64,000 bases of DNA from Cytobacillus firmus NBRC 15306 (GTDB lineage Bacteria; Bacillota; Bacilli; Bacillales; Cytobacillaceae): the NCBI RefSeq assembly GCF_001591465.1, contig NZ_BCUY01000002.1, positions 57,761-121,760 on the forward strand. The letters run 5' to 3'. The notes beneath the pieces are model-generated. The model ran no database searches. It saw only the letters and a list, made by a program, of their open reading frames with translations, and was not told where the DNA came from. Positions within the stretch are counted from its first letter, which is position 1. The number at the start of each line of letters is the position of its first letter. Below, in pieces: positions 23,143 to 33,894 of this stretch. The position numbers and the translations under genes were made by a program.

Positions 23143-25553
23143 ATATAGCAAGTGTAATTGTCGATGTTCCTGCCAAACAGACTGACCGGGCGTTTGACTA
23201 TAAAATACCCTCTCATCTGAATGGCGTCATCTTCCCCGGCATGAGGGTGGTTGTTCCATTTGGGCCGAGGAAAATACAGGGATTTGTTACAGGATTAAAA
23301 GCAGAGTCGGATCTTCAGCAGTTAAAATCCATTTTAGAACCGATGGATTTATATCCAGTCCTTAATCGTGAGCTTTTGACCCTTGGTGAATGGCTGACAG
23401 AAAAAACTTTATGCTACAAAATTTCAGCCTTTCAGGCTATGCTGCCTGCAGCATTGAAGGCAAAATATGAAAAGAAGCTCGTAATGGCGGAAAATGCAGA
23501 TCGTAAGCTGCTTCCTGAAAAAGTAAGCACACTTTTTCAGAATGCTGAAGAAATTACCTGGGATGATGCAGTAAAGGGCGGTGCTTTACCGCTTCTTCAG
23601 AAGGAAACATCAAATGGAAATATTGAAATTATTCACCAGGTAAAAGAACGGGTCAAAAAGAAAAAAGTCAAGCAGGTTTTTGCGGCCGCTGCCGCTAAAG
23701 AGCTTACTGATTACCTTCAAAAGCTTCCAGGCAATGCAACTAAGCAAAAGGAAGTGCTGGAGTATTTCCTTCAGGATGAGGGACCGGTTGATCAGAAGGA
23801 GTTATTTTCCTTGCTTGGAATCACCTCTTCCACGTTAAAAGGACTTTTGCAAAAAGGGCTGCTTGGCCAGAAGGACGTTGAAATTTACCGCAATCCTTTT
23901 GGAGACCGTGAATTCCAAAGAACCGAACCGCTCTCTTTGACTGATGGACAAAGAAAAGCCATTATCCCCATCCTTGATTCTATTGAAGATAACAGGCATG
24001 AAACCTTTTTGCTTTATGGGGTAACAGGAAGCGGAAAAACGGAGGTTTATCTGCAATCCATCCAGCGGGTGCTTAAGGATGGCAAAGAAGCCATTGTCCT
24101 TGTGCCTGAGATTTCCTTAACTCCGCAGATGGTCAAACGCTTTAAAGGAAGGTTTGGCGATCAGGTTGCGGTTATGCACAGCGGCCTTTCAGCGGGAGAA
24201 AAGTATGATGAATGGAGAAAGATTCAGCGGAAGGAAGTCAAGGTTGTTGTCGGAGCCCGGTCGGCGATCTTTGCCCCCTTTGAAAACCTCGGAATTATTA
24301 TAATTGATGAAGAGCACGAAACCAGCTATAAACAGGAAGAAAACCCAAGATACCATGCAAGGGACGTTGCCATCAAAAGAGCGGAAAATTATAAATGTCC
24401 TGTGGTGCTCGGCAGTGCAACTCCCTCATTGGAATCTTTCGCGCGGGCACAAAAAGGAGTTTACCATCTCCTCACTCTCGAAAACAGAATGAACAATCAG
24501 GCTCTCCCTGCAGTTGATATCATTGATATGCGGGAAGAGCTGCGAGAAGGAAACCGGTCTATGTTCTCCAGGAAACTCCTTGCAAAAATAAAAGACCGTC
24601 TTGGAAAAAAGGAGCAGATTGTTTTATTTTTAAATAAAAGAGGACACTCCTCATTTGTAATGTGCAGGGATTGCGGATATGTTATTAATTGTCCGCATTG
24701 TGATATATCTTTGACGTATCATCGTTATAACCAGCAGATGAAATGCCATTACTGCGGCTATGAAGCATTGGTTCCGAATGCATGCCCGGAATGTGAAAGT
24801 GAGCATATCCGCTATTTTGGGACCGGTACGCAGAAAGTGGAAGAGGAATTGGCAAAGATTCTGCCAGAAGCGAAGGTAATCCGGATGGATGTCGACACTA
24901 CCAGCAGGAAGGGTGCACATGAAAAGCTCCTCGATCAATTCCAGGAAGGACATGCAGATATTCTTCTTGGGACTCAGATGATTGCTAAAGGCCTTGATTT
25001 CCCCAATATTACCTTAGTGGGCGTCCTCTCGGCAGACACCATGCTGCACTTGCCTGATTTCCGCTCTTCTGAAAAAACCTTTCAGCTGCTGACACAGGTA
25101 AGCGGGCGAGCCGGGAGGCATGAATTAGAGGGTGAGGTAATCATTCAGACCTACACGCCTGAACATTATAGTATTGAGCTGGCGGGGGAGCAGGATTACG
25201 ATAAATTTTATGATAGAGAAATGATGGCCCGCAAAATCCATAGATATCCTCCTTTCTTCTATATCTCCCTTGTCACCGTCAGCCACGAGGAATTAATGAA
25301 GGCTGTTTCGGTAACCGAGAAGATCACGCAGTACATTCAGTCAAAATTATCTGCAGAGAGCATTGTTCTTGGTCCGGTTGCCTCCCCAATACCGCGGATC
25401 AATAATAGATATCGGTATCAATGTCTGATAAAATACAAGCGGGAGCCGGAACTTGGCCAGACGCTGAAAAAGATTCTGGATAATTACCAGCAGGAAATTT
25501 CTGCCGGGGGCCTAACCGTCTCAATTGACCTGAATCCATATATTTTAATGTAG
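23139..25553 (+). CDS. priA: Primosomal protein N' (replication restart helicase PriA)
   Basis: 804 residues. Reloads the replisome at collapsed forks. An N-terminal DNA-binding domain is followed by a helicase core with Walker A GVTGSGKTEVY, Walker B DEEHETSYKQ, and QVSGRAGRHELEG. The zinc module has paired cysteines CRDCGYVINCPHCD and CHYCGYEALVPNACPEC. ATG 23139 overlaps the coaBC stop by 4 nt. Confidence 0.96.
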   Translation: MNIASVIVDVPAKQTDRAFDYKIPSHLNGVIFPGMRVVVPFGPRKIQGFVTGLKAESDLQQLKSILEPMDLYPVLNRELLTLGEWLTEKTLCYKISAFQAMLPAALKAKYEKKLVMAENADRKLLPEKVSTLFQNAEEITWDDAVKGGALPLLQKETSNGNIEIIHQVKERVKKKKVKQVFAAAAAKELTDYLQKLPGNATKQKEVLEYFLQDEGPVDQKELFSLLGITSSTLKGLLQKGLLGQKDVEIYRNPFGDREFQRTEPLSLTDGQRKAIIPILDSIEDNRHETFLLYGVTGSGKTEVYLQSIQRVLKDGKEAIVLVPEISLTPQMVKRFKGRFGDQVAVMHSGLSAGEKYDEWRKIQRKEVKVVVGARSAIFAPFENLGIIIIDEEHETSYKQEENPRYHARDVAIKRAENYKCPVVLGSATPSLESFARAQKGVYHLLTLENRMNNQALPAVDIIDMREELREGNRSMFSRKLLAKIKDRLGKKEQIVLFLNKRGHSSFVMCRDCGYVINCPHCDISLTYHRYNQQMKCHYCGYEALVPNACPECESEHIRYFGTGTQKVEEELAKILPEAKVIRMDVDTTSRKGAHEKLLDQFQEGHADILLGTQMIAKGLDFPNITLVGVLSADTMLHLPDFRSSEKTFQLLTQVSGRAGRHELEGEVIIQTYTPEHYSIELAGEQDYDKFYDREMMARKIHRYPPFFYISLVTVSHEELMKAVSVTEKITQYIQSKLSAESIVLGPVASPIPRINNRYRYQCLIKYKREPELGQTLKKILDNYQQEISAGGLTVSIDLNPYILM

Positions 25554-25660
25554 TTTCTACAAGAGTCATCTTTTATAAGGAGTACCTCAAGTCGCTTCTG
25601 CTTTTCTGGTTATGAATAAACCCAAATTGGTTGAAAATAGATAAAAATGGAGGAAATGTT

Positions 25661-26146
25661 TTGGCGGTTAAAAAAATTGTTACTTATCCGGCTGAAATTC
25701 TGGAAGCAGAATGCGAACCAGTCAAAGTATTTGATAAGAAGCTTGGCAAATTGTTAAATGATATGTATGATACGATGCTTGAATTCGATGGTGTCGGGCT
25801 TGCTGCTCCGCAAATTGGGCAAAAGCTGCAAATTGCCATTGTTGATATAGATGATGAGTTTGGAACAATTGAAATGATCAATCCGGTAATTCTTGAAACG
25901 GATGGGAAGCAGACAGGCCCTGAGGGGTGCTTGAGTTTTCCAGGGTTATATGGTGAAGTTACAAGGCCTGTATATGTCAAAATAAAGGCGCAGAACCGCA
26001 AAGGGAAATTTTTTACCCTGGAGGCTGAGGATTTCCTGGCAAGAGCAATCCTCCATGAAATTGATCATTTGCATGGGGTGCTATTTACCTCAAAAGTAAC
26101 AAGATACTTGAATGAAGAAGAATTGGAAGGATTGGAAGCTGAATGA
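25661..26146 (+). CDS. def: Peptide deformylase
   Basis: Removes the formyl group from N-terminal methionine of new proteins. 161 residues, the size of B. subtilis Def. Metal and catalytic motifs [17 protein letters not shown] and HEIDHLHG are all present (metal ligands Cys, His, His; catalytic Glu). The start is a TTG at 25661 giving [10 protein letters not shown], with TGGAGG 7 nt before; the upstream ATG at 25631 lacks a ribosome-binding site. It overlaps fmt by 4 nt, pairing the two formyl-methionine enzymes. Confidence 0.95.
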   Translation: MAVKKIVTYPAEILEAECEPVKVFDKKLGKLLNDMYDTMLEFDGVGLAAPQIGQKLQIAIVDIDDEFGTIEMINPVILETDGKQTGPEGCLSFPGLYGEVTRPVYVKIKAQNRKGKFFTLEAEDFLARAILHEIDHLHGVLFTSKVTRYLNEEELEGLEAE

Positions 26147-27093
26147 CAAAAATCGTTTTTATGGGCACACCCGATTTTTCAGTGCCGGTACTAAAGCAAA
26201 TAATAGAGGACGGATATGAAGTGATCGGAGTGGTTACTCAGCCTGACAGGCCGGTTGGAAGGAAAAAGGTCATTACTCCCCCTCCTGTAAAAGTCGAAGC
26301 TGAAAAACAGGGCATCCCTGTGTATCAGCCCGAAAAAATCCGCCAGCCGGAAGAGCTGGAGAAAGTTCTTGCTCTTAAGCCTGACCTTGTCGTCACAGCG
26401 GCGTTTGGGCAAATTTTGCCGAAGGAGCTTCTGGATGCGCCTAAGTTTGGATGTATAAATGTACATGCATCATTGCTTCCGGAATTGCGGGGCGGTGCAC
26501 CCATTCATTACTCCATTCTGCAGGGGAAAGAAAAAACAGGAATCACCATTATGTATATGGCTGAAAAGCTGGATGCCGGCGATATATTAACACAAGTAGA
26601 GGTGCCGATTACTGAAACAGATACAGTTGGCACTCTTCACGATAAACTTAGCGAGGCAGGATCCAGGCTTTTGTCTGAAACCCTTCCAAAGCTGCTTAAT
26701 GGTGAACTGAATCCCATCAGGCAAAATGAAGAAGAAGCCACTTTTGCCTATAACATTAAAAGAGAACAGGAAAAAATCGACTGGAGCAAAACCGGAGAAG
26801 AAATCTATAACCACATTAGAGGGTTAAATCCATGGCCGGTTGCTTATACAACATTTGACGGCAAAGTGGTTAAAATCTGGAATTCAAAGAAAGTCAAACA
26901 TGCTAAAAGCGAAGAGCCGGGAACAATCATCAGGCTTGAGGAAGACGGAATCGTTGTGGCGGCTGGGAATGATACAGCCGTTAAAATTACTGAACTGCAG
27001 CCTTCAGGAAAGAAAAAGATGCCAGCAGAACAATTCTTAAGAGGTGCAGGATCCAATCTGACTGCCGGCGGCCGTCTGGGAGACACCGAATGA
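26143..27093 (+). CDS. fmt: Methionyl-tRNA formyltransferase
   Basis: Formylates Met-tRNA(fMet) using 10-formyl-THF. 316 residues. [11 protein letters not shown] at the N terminus; catalytic Asn-His in [20 protein letters not shown]; the Asp in KLDAGDI; C-terminal OB-type tRNA-binding domain from about residue 205. The start shares ATGA with def and the stop shares ATGA with rsmB. Confidence 0.96.
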   Translation: MTKIVFMGTPDFSVPVLKQIIEDGYEVIGVVTQPDRPVGRKKVITPPPVKVEAEKQGIPVYQPEKIRQPEELEKVLALKPDLVVTAAFGQILPKELLDAPKFGCINVHASLLPELRGGAPIHYSILQGKEKTGITIMYMAEKLDAGDILTQVEVPITETDTVGTLHDKLSEAGSRLLSETLPKLLNGELNPIRQNEEEATFAYNIKREQEKIDWSKTGEEIYNHIRGLNPWPVAYTTFDGKVVKIWNSKKVKHAKSEEPGTIIRLEEDGIVVAAGNDTAVKITELQPSGKKKMPAEQFLRGAGSNLTAGGRLGDTE

Positions 27094-28445
27094 AAAAACA
27101 AAAGACGAAAAATGTTAGAGAAACGGCACTTGAGCTTCTTGAGTCGATTGAAAAAAATCAGTCCTACAGCAATCTTTTACTGAATAACGCCATAAAAAAG
27201 AATGAAATTGACCAGAAGGACATTGGACTGCTTACCGAACTGACATATGGTACCCTGCAGCGCCGGATGACACTCGATTTTTACCTGAAGCCCTTTTTGG
27301 CAGGCAATAAAAAAATCGAAAGCTGGGTAAATCAGCTCTTGAGGCTGACACTGTATCAGATGGTTTATCTTGACAAAATTCCTGACCGGGCAGCAATTTA
27401 CGAGGCAGTAGAAATAGCAAAACGAAGAGGGCATAAAGGGATTTCCGGCATGGTCAACGGTGTGCTGAGAAACATTCAGAGGAAGGGGCTTCCGGATCCC
27501 GAACAAATTGAAGACAGGATGAAGCGCCTCTCCATTGAGACCAGCCATCCCGAATGGCTTGTAAAAAGATGGGCCGATCAGCTTGGATTTGAAGAAACAA
27601 AGAAAATGTGTGAAATAAACTTAACTGCCCCGCTGCAGACGGCAAGGGTAAATGAGGTAAAGGCTTCAAGGGAGGAGTGCCTGTCACTTCTTCAGGAAGA
27701 GGGATTTGAAGTGGAGCCAAGTCCGTTTATTCCAGTTGCCATTAAATGTTTAAGAGGCAACCTGGCCAATTCCCGTGTCTTCAAGGATGGGCTGATTACT
27801 ATTCAGGATGAAAGCTCTATGCTTGCTGCTTATGCCCTTGGAGGAAATCCCGATGAGAAGATCCTGGATGCCTGTGCAGCTCCGGGAGGTAAAACGACAC
27901 ATATAGCAGAAAAACTGCAAAATACCGGTCAGGTCATTTCACTGGACCTTCACGAGCATAAAGTAAGGCTGATCAATGATAATGCCGATAGACTGGGACT
28001 AACAAATATAAAAACAAATGCCCTTGACAGCAGAAAGGTCCAGGAGCATTATGAAAAAGAATCTTTTGACCGCATTTTAGTGGATGCCCCATGTTCAGGC
28101 CTTGGAGTTATGAGAAGAAAGCCTGATATGAAATACACCAAAAAAGAAGAAGATTTATATCATCTCCATAAGATTCAGAGGAATCTATTGGATGCCGTTT
28201 CACCTTTACTGAAAAAAGGTGGTATTCTTGTTTATAGTACATGTACAGTGGACAAAGAAGAAAATCAGCATGTTGTTCACGCGTTTTTAAAGGACAATGC
28301 GGAATTTGAGGGAGATCTATCTGTTCAGGAGCGGATGCCTAATGCGATTGCTCCATTAATAGATGGCTTTGAACTGCAGATTTTACCGCAGGATATTGGT
28401 TCGGACGGGTTTTATATAGCCTGTCTGAGAAAGAAGGTGCAATAA
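27090..28445 (+). CDS. rsmB: 16S rRNA (cytosine(967)-C(5))-methyltransferase RsmB (Sun)
   Basis: 451 residues. The N-terminal NusB-like RNA-binding domain (about 1-135) is followed by an S-adenosylmethionine methyltransferase domain with [14 protein letters not shown] and the two catalytic cysteines in VDAPCSGLG and [11 protein letters not shown], as in the RsmB/Nop2 family. Overlaps fmt by 4 nt; the rlmN ATG follows immediately after its stop. Confidence 0.95.
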   Translation: MKKQKTKNVRETALELLESIEKNQSYSNLLLNNAIKKNEIDQKDIGLLTELTYGTLQRRMTLDFYLKPFLAGNKKIESWVNQLLRLTLYQMVYLDKIPDRAAIYEAVEIAKRRGHKGISGMVNGVLRNIQRKGLPDPEQIEDRMKRLSIETSHPEWLVKRWADQLGFEETKKMCEINLTAPLQTARVNEVKASREECLSLLQEEGFEVEPSPFIPVAIKCLRGNLANSRVFKDGLITIQDESSMLAAYALGGNPDEKILDACAAPGGKTTHIAEKLQNTGQVISLDLHEHKVRLINDNADRLGLTNIKTNALDSRKVQEHYEKESFDRILVDAPCSGLGVMRRKPDMKYTKKEEDLYHLHKIQRNLLDAVSPLLKKGGILVYSTCTVDKEENQHVVHAFLKDNAEFEGDLSVQERMPNAIAPLIDGFELQILPQDIGSDGFYIACLRKKVQ

Positions 28446-29531
28446 ATGGAACAAAATGCAGCAGAGAAAATAACAGAAGCCGAACAAAAACCATCCATTT
28501 ATACTATACAGCTGCATGAGCTGAAGGATTGGCTTAAAGAAAATAATGAGAAAGCTTTCAGGGCTGAGCAAATTTTCGATTGGCTTTACACAAAAAGAGT
28601 CACGTCATTTGAGGATATGACGAACCTGTCAAAAGGGTTAAGAGATACGCTATCAGCAAATTTTTCGCTGACAACTCTTAAAACGATCATTCAGCAGGAG
28701 TCAGCTGATGGGACAATTAAATTTTTATTTGAACTTCATGATGGCTATTCCATTGAAACTGTACTGATGAGGCATGACTATGGGAATTCAGTATGTGTAA
28801 CTACTCAGGTGGGCTGCCGAATCGGCTGTACATTTTGTGCTTCAACTTTAGGCGGATTAAAACGTAATCTTGAAGCAGGAGAAATCGTTGCTCAGGTCGT
28901 AAAAGTACAACAAGCACTAGATGAGACAGATGAACGGGTCAGCTCGGTTGTTATTATGGGGATCGGTGAGCCATTTGATAATTATGACAGTATGCTGTCA
29001 TTCCTGAAGATAATCAACCATGATAAAGGGCTGAATATCGGTGCACGCCATATCACTGTTTCGACTAGCGGAATCATCCCAAAAATCTATAAATTTGCAG
29101 ATGAAAATATGCAGATCAATTTCGCGATCTCATTACATGCTCCAAACACCGAAATCAGAAGCCGCCTGATGCCGATAAATAGAGCTTATAAGCTGCCGGA
29201 CCTTATGGATTCAATCAGGTACTATATAAATAAAACAGGCAGACGGGTGAGTTTCGAATATGGCTTATTCGGAGGGGTCAATGACCAGGTGGAACATGCC
29301 GAAGAGCTGGCAAAGTTAATAAAAAATATGAAGTGCCATGTTAACCTGATTCCAGTAAACTATGTGCCTGAACGAGATTATGTGAGGACACCCAAAGATC
29401 AAATTTTTGCTTTTGAAAAGACACTGAAGAACCACGGCATTAATGTAACCATTCGCAGGGAGCACGGTCATGATATAGATGCAGCATGCGGACAACTTCG
29501 TGCAAAGGAGCGAAAAGAGGAGACGAGGTGA
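28446..29531 (+). CDS. rlmN: Dual-specificity 23S rRNA/tRNA adenine C2-methyltransferase RlmN (radical SAM)
   Basis: Methylates A2503 of 23S rRNA and A37 of some tRNAs by radical SAM chemistry. 361 residues. The [4Fe-4S] motif CRIGCTFC is in the middle, and the second methyl-carrier Cys is in DAACGQL near the C terminus. The preceding helical domain includes [10 protein letters not shown]. The start follows the rsmB stop without a gap, with AAGGTG inside rsmB. Confidence 0.95.
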   Translation: MEQNAAEKITEAEQKPSIYTIQLHELKDWLKENNEKAFRAEQIFDWLYTKRVTSFEDMTNLSKGLRDTLSANFSLTTLKTIIQQESADGTIKFLFELHDGYSIETVLMRHDYGNSVCVTTQVGCRIGCTFCASTLGGLKRNLEAGEIVAQVVKVQQALDETDERVSSVVIMGIGEPFDNYDSMLSFLKIINHDKGLNIGARHITVSTSGIIPKIYKFADENMQINFAISLHAPNTEIRSRLMPINRAYKLPDLMDSIRYYINKTGRRVSFEYGLFGGVNDQVEHAEELAKLIKNMKCHVNLIPVNYVPERDYVRTPKDQIFAFEKTLKNHGINVTIRREHGHDIDAACGQLRAKERKEETR

Positions 29532-29535
29532 CAGA

Positions 29536-30300
29536 ATGAAAGCTGTTTTTATGACAGATAGGGGCAAAGTCAGGCAGCATAATGAAGATAATGGCGGCAT
29601 CTATATGAACAGCAGGGGGCAGCGCCTTGCCATCGTAGCAGATGGCATGGGCGGTCACCGTGCCGGCGATGTGGCAAGCGAAATGACCTTAACAAGCTTA
29701 AAAGGATTATGGGATCAGACAGATGACTTTCAGACTGCCGATGAGGCTGAAGGGTGGCTGCAGAAGCATATTGCAGAGGTCAACACCATTCTTTATGAGC
29801 ATTCGAAAGTGAATGAACAATGCGAAGGTATGGGCACTACTGTTGTTGCTGCGATATGTACCGACCGTTTTGCGACTATTGCGAATATCGGCGACAGCAG
29901 ATGTTATATTTTAAATGAATCAGGTTTTCAGCAGCTGACGGAAGACCATTCCCTGGTGAATGAACTTGTAAGGTCAGGGCAGATTACAAAGGAAGATGCC
30001 GAGCATCATCCAAGAAAAAATGTGCTGCTGAGAGCATTGGGAACGGAATCAGCTGTTGAGATGGATATTAAAACAATTACATTCGAAGAAGGCGACTTAC
30101 TATTATTATGCTCTGACGGATTGTCCAACAAGGTGTCTGTGGCAGAAATGAGTGAAATCCTTAATAGTGGAGGCACACTGGAAGAAAAAGCCTCTGTGCT
30201 GATTGAAAAGGCCAATGATAATGGCGGCGAAGATAATATTACGCTCGTGATTGCTGAGTATTATGAAAGCAATGAGAGCGGGATGATTAATGATGATTAA
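29536..30300 (+). CDS. prpC: PP2C-family Ser/Thr protein phosphatase PrpC
   Basis: 254 residues, identical in length to B. subtilis PrpC. Metal-binding aspartates are visible in RQHNEDN, VADGMGGH, CSDGLSNKV and GGEDNITLV. It removes phosphates placed by PrkC, including from PrkC itself. ATG 29536 is chosen with GAGGTGA upstream; the longer frame from 29479 lies within rlmN. It overlaps prkC by 8 nt, a classic phosphatase-kinase pair. Confidence 0.96.
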   Translation: MKAVFMTDRGKVRQHNEDNGGIYMNSRGQRLAIVADGMGGHRAGDVASEMTLTSLKGLWDQTDDFQTADEAEGWLQKHIAEVNTILYEHSKVNEQCEGMGTTVVAAICTDRFATIANIGDSRCYILNESGFQQLTEDHSLVNELVRSGQITKEDAEHHPRKNVLLRALGTESAVEMDIKTITFEEGDLLLLCSDGLSNKVSVAEMSEILNSGGTLEEKASVLIEKANDNGGEDNITLVIAEYYESNESGMINDD

Positions 30301-32275
30301 GGGAAGAAGATTAAGCGGCCGCTATAAGATTATTGATATGATTGGCGGAGGCGGCATGGCGAATGTCTACCTGGCCCATGATATGATTCTTGATCGTGAT
30401 GTAGCGGTGAAAGTGCTTCGGATGGACTTTGCCGAAGATGAAGAATTTATCCGCCGTTTTCATCGTGAAGCCCAGTCTGCTACCAGCTTAGCCCACCCGA
30501 ATATCGTCAATATCTATGATGTTGGCGAGGAGGATACAATCTACTATATTGTGATGGAATATGTAGATGGACAAACGTTAAAGCAATACATACAGCAAAA
30601 CAGCCCTATTCGCATAGATGATGCCCTGGAAATTTTGAAACAGCTGACTTCAGCCATATCTCATGCACATCAAAACCATATCATACACCGGGATATAAAA
30701 CCGCATAATATTTTGATAGACAGGCATGGTAATGTTAAGATTACTGATTTTGGGATTGCCATGGCATTAAGCGCTACCAGCATAACCCAGACCAATTCAG
30801 TGTTAGGCTCTGTTCATTATCTTTCACCTGAACAGGCCAGAGGGGGAATGGCCAACAGAAAGTCTGATATCTATTCCCTTGGCATTGTTATGTTTGAGCT
30901 GTTGACAGGCAGGCTTCCTTTCTCGGGCGAATCTGCGGTATCAATAGCACTCAAACATTTGCAATCGGAAACGCCTTCACTTAAGAGGTGGAATCCATCC
31001 ATACCGCAAAGTGTTGAAAATATCGTTCTAAAAGCGACCGCTAAAGATCCTTTCCACAGGTATGATTCCGTTGAAGAAATGGAAGAAGATATCAGAACAG
31101 CTCTTGAGCCCGAAAGGCTTCATGAAAAAAAGTTTATAGTGCCGATTGACGATGATGCTACAAAAGCTATCCCTGTTATTACAGATGACCGCTCATACCA
31201 AAGTATGGACGAAACCCTTGTGCATGCAAAGGACCTGAAGGGCGACACGCAGCCTGCAGCAAAACCTCTCCCTGAAAAGAAAAAGGAAAAAAAGAAGAAA
31301 AAGAAATGGCCGATAATTCTCGTATCAGTTTTTATGTTTCTGATTGTGACAGCAATCCTGGCCATAACCGTTTTTCCTGATCTTATGGAGCCAAAGGATG
31401 TTCAGGTTCCGGATGTGTCCGGCAAAGAGGTGGAAGATGCAGTTGCAGAGCTGATTGCCGCTGGGTTTACGGTCAGGGATACAAAGCCGATCAGTGACCC
31501 TGAGGTTGAAGAAGGCCTGGTAGTTAAAACAGATCCGAAAGCAGGCAGGACTGTCAAAGAGGGAACGTCCATTGATATCTATGAAAGCTCTGGCAAGGAA
31601 AAATTTGAATTAGCAGATTACGAGGGCAGGCAATATGATGATGTTGTCCGCCTGCTTGACAGCAAAAATTTTAAAAGCATTGAAAAAAACGAAGAAACTA
31701 ATGATAGTGAGCCGGCTGGGACCATCCTGGATCAAAACTTATCAGAAGGCGATCTCGTCGTTCCTGAGGATACGGAATTGATTTTCACCGTCAGCAAAGG
31801 CCCTGCGCCGATAGGATTAAAAGATTTACGCGGCTATAACGAAAAGGGTCTGCAGGAGTACGAAGAATCTTCCGGATTGAAAGTGGAATATGGGGAAGAA
31901 GAGTACCATGAAGAAGTCCCTGAAGGGCTGGTCATCAAACAGGACCCGGCACCAGGCACAAATCTGACAAGGGGACAGAAGGTGACGGTGGTTCTTTCAA
32001 AAGGAAAAAAAGAACTCCTTCCTAAGACTGAAAATATTGAGATCAGCGTACCGTATGAGCCTGCCGCCGAAGGTGAGCCGAATGAAGTTCAGATTATCAT
32101 TAAGGATATGAATAATACAGGTTCTGAACCAATGCATACAGAGCTAATATATGAAGATGTGGTAATACCAATTGATCTGACAATAGCTCCTGGACAGAAT
32201 GCCACTTATAAGGTTCTGCGGGATGGCCAGGTTTTTGAGGAAAAGGAAATACCTTATCCGGATGAAGAATCATAA
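30293..32275 (+). CDS. prkC: Membrane Ser/Thr protein kinase PrkC with PASTA domains
   Basis: 660 residues. Hanks-type kinase domain (about 10-270) with Gly-rich IGGGGMANVY, catalytic Lys40 (VAVKVL), HRDIKPHN and DFGIA; a Lys-rich juxtamembrane stretch; one TM segment (about 340-360, IILVSVFMFLIVTAILAI); then three PASTA domains beginning near DVQVPDVSGKEVEDA, FELADYEGRQYDD and IGLKDLRGYNEKG, and an Ig-like end. PASTA domains sense peptidoglycan fragments, and in B. subtilis the kinase triggers spore germination by muropeptides. Either ATG 30290 or 30293 could be used; 30293 puts the catalytic Lys at the B. subtilis position. The Shine-Dalgarno is weak, so coupling to prpC is likely. Confidence 0.96.
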   Translation: MIKGRRLSGRYKIIDMIGGGGMANVYLAHDMILDRDVAVKVLRMDFAEDEEFIRRFHREAQSATSLAHPNIVNIYDVGEEDTIYYIVMEYVDGQTLKQYIQQNSPIRIDDALEILKQLTSAISHAHQNHIIHRDIKPHNILIDRHGNVKITDFGIAMALSATSITQTNSVLGSVHYLSPEQARGGMANRKSDIYSLGIVMFELLTGRLPFSGESAVSIALKHLQSETPSLKRWNPSIPQSVENIVLKATAKDPFHRYDSVEEMEEDIRTALEPERLHEKKFIVPIDDDATKAIPVITDDRSYQSMDETLVHAKDLKGDTQPAAKPLPEKKKEKKKKKKWPIILVSVFMFLIVTAILAITVFPDLMEPKDVQVPDVSGKEVEDAVAELIAAGFTVRDTKPISDPEVEEGLVVKTDPKAGRTVKEGTSIDIYESSGKEKFELADYEGRQYDDVVRLLDSKNFKSIEKNEETNDSEPAGTILDQNLSEGDLVVPEDTELIFTVSKGPAPIGLKDLRGYNEKGLQEYEESSGLKVEYGEEEYHEEVPEGLVIKQDPAPGTNLTRGQKVTVVLSKGKKELLPKTENIEISVPYEPAAEGEPNEVQIIIKDMNNTGSEPMHTELIYEDVVIPIDLTIAPGQNATYKVLRDGQVFEEKEIPYPDEES

Positions 32276-32290
32276 GCTAGGAGTGTTGCT

Positions 32291-33172
32291 ATGCCTGAGG
32301 GCAAAATTATTAAAGCCTTAGCAGGGTTTTATTATGTTTTAAGCGGAAATGAAACCATTCAGTGCCGCGGACGCGGAGTTTTCAGGAAAAATAAAGTCAC
32401 ACCGCTAGTCGGTGATGAAGTAGTGTTTCAGGCAGAAAATAATACAGAAGGATACATCTTAGAAGTAAAGGAACGGAAAAACGAGCTGATTCGTCCGCCG
32501 ATTGCCAATGTTGATCAGGCCATTCTTGTATTCTCAGCTGTTGAACCGGGCTTTAGCACATCCCTTCTGGATCGTTTCCTGGTGCTGGTTGAATTCAATC
32601 ATATTAAGCCGCTCATCTGCATTACTAAAATTGACCTGGCGGACGAAACTGAGTATAGGAAAATTCAGCAATATGCTTCAGATTACCGCAAAGCCGGCTA
32701 TGATGTTTTGCTGACTTCCTCTGAGACAGAAGAAGGCGTTAAAGATCTGATGCCCTATCTGGAAGGTGAGATATCTGTTTTTGCCGGACAGTCAGGGGTG
32801 GGGAAATCTTCTTTGTTAAACGTTTTAAGACCTGACCTGGAGCTGAAAACAAATGACATTTCTTCACATTTGGGCAGGGGAAAGCATACGACCAGGCATG
32901 TAGAGCTGATCGAGGTTGGAAAAGGGCTTGTTGCTGATACCCCGGGATTCAGCTCACTTGAATTCACAGATATTGAACTGGAGGATCTCAATTATTGCTT
33001 CCCTGAAATTCAGGACAAAAGCGAACTTTGCAAATTTAGAGGATGCCTGCACATGGCGGAGCCTAAATGCGCTGTAAAGGCCGCCTGTGAAAACGGTGAA
33101 ATTCCATCCTACAGGTATGAACATTACAAAACCTTTCTGCAGGAAATCAAAGATAGAAAGCCGAGGTATTAA
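32291..33172 (+). CDS. rsgA: Ribosome small subunit-dependent GTPase A (RsgA/CpgA)
   Basis: Assists 30S maturation. 293 residues: N-terminal OB-fold (about 1-65), a circularly permuted GTPase domain with G4 ITKIDLAD before G1 GQSGVGKSSLLN and G3 DTPGFSS, and a C-terminal zinc domain (CKFRGCLHMAEPKCAVK with its His). In B. subtilis it is a PrkC substrate, which fits its place after prkC. AGGAGTG precedes ATG 32291. Confidence 0.96.
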   Translation: MPEGKIIKALAGFYYVLSGNETIQCRGRGVFRKNKVTPLVGDEVVFQAENNTEGYILEVKERKNELIRPPIANVDQAILVFSAVEPGFSTSLLDRFLVLVEFNHIKPLICITKIDLADETEYRKIQQYASDYRKAGYDVLLTSSETEEGVKDLMPYLEGEISVFAGQSGVGKSSLLNVLRPDLELKTNDISSHLGRGKHTTRHVELIEVGKGLVADTPGFSSLEFTDIELEDLNYCFPEIQDKSELCKFRGCLHMAEPKCAVKAACENGEIPSYRYEHYKTFLQEIKDRKPRY

Positions 33173-33175
33173 TTC

Positions 33176-33826
33176 ATGGTAAAAATCGCACCTTCTATTT
33201 TATCGGCAGACTTTTCTAAATTGGGAGAAGAGATTAAAGATGTTGAACGCGGCGGCGCTGATTATATTCATGTGGATGTAATGGACGGCCATTTCGTGCC
33301 GAATATTACAATTGGTCCATTAATAGTTGATGCCATCCGTCCTGTAACAAAGCTGCCCCTTGACGTTCATTTGATGATAGAAGATCCGGATAGCTACATT
33401 GAGGCATTTGCTAATGCGGGGGCCGATTACATCACTGTTCATGCAGAAGCATGCAAGCACCTTCATAGAACGGTTCATTTTATTAAATCCTTTGGCGTCA
33501 AGGCAGGAGTGGTTCTTAATCCAGCTACACCCGTTAATATGATAGAGCATGTTATCGAAGATATTGATATGGTATTGCTTATGTCTGTTAATCCTGGTTT
33601 TGGAGGGCAAAAATTCATCCCAGCCGTTCTACCTAAGATTGCAGCCGTTAAGGAATTGGCAGACGCAAAAGGTCTAAATATTGAAATTGAAGTGGACGGC
33701 GGAGTGAATGAAGAAACAGCCCGATTGTGCATTGAAGCTGGAGCCAATGTTCTGGTTGCCGGGTCGGCAATTTATAATCAGAAAGACAGAGCAGCGGCGA
33801 TTGCTGCTTTAAAGGGTTCGCAATAA
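33176..33826 (+). CDS. rpe: Ribulose-phosphate 3-epimerase
   Basis: Interconverts ribulose-5-P and xylulose-5-P in the pentose phosphate pathway. 216 residues, TIM barrel. [44 protein letters not shown] and EVDGGVN carry the metal and catalytic residues. Starts 3 nt after rsgA and is followed by a terminator. Confidence 0.97.
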   Translation: MVKIAPSILSADFSKLGEEIKDVERGGADYIHVDVMDGHFVPNITIGPLIVDAIRPVTKLPLDVHLMIEDPDSYIEAFANAGADYITVHAEACKHLHRTVHFIKSFGVKAGVVLNPATPVNMIEHVIEDIDMVLLMSVNPGFGGQKFIPAVLPKIAAVKELADAKGLNIEIEVDGGVNEETARLCIEAGANVLVAGSAIYNQKDRAAAIAALKGSQ

Positions 33827-33857
33827 AAAAGGTCAGCTGGAATACAGCTGGCTTTTT
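33827..33857 (+). terminator. Intrinsic terminator after rpe
   Basis: CAGCTG/CAGCTG core stem extended by A-T and wobble pairs (AAAAGGT / GCTTTTT), loop GAATA. Confidence 0.75.
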
Positions 33858-33894
33858 GTCATTTAAGATACATAAATGAATGGAGCAATGTAAA

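Noticed and set aside
25586..25610. CGCTTCTGCTTTTCT before def as another REP-like copy
   Set aside because: Only about 15 bases resemble the repeat 3' end; it could be a decayed remnant or chance.
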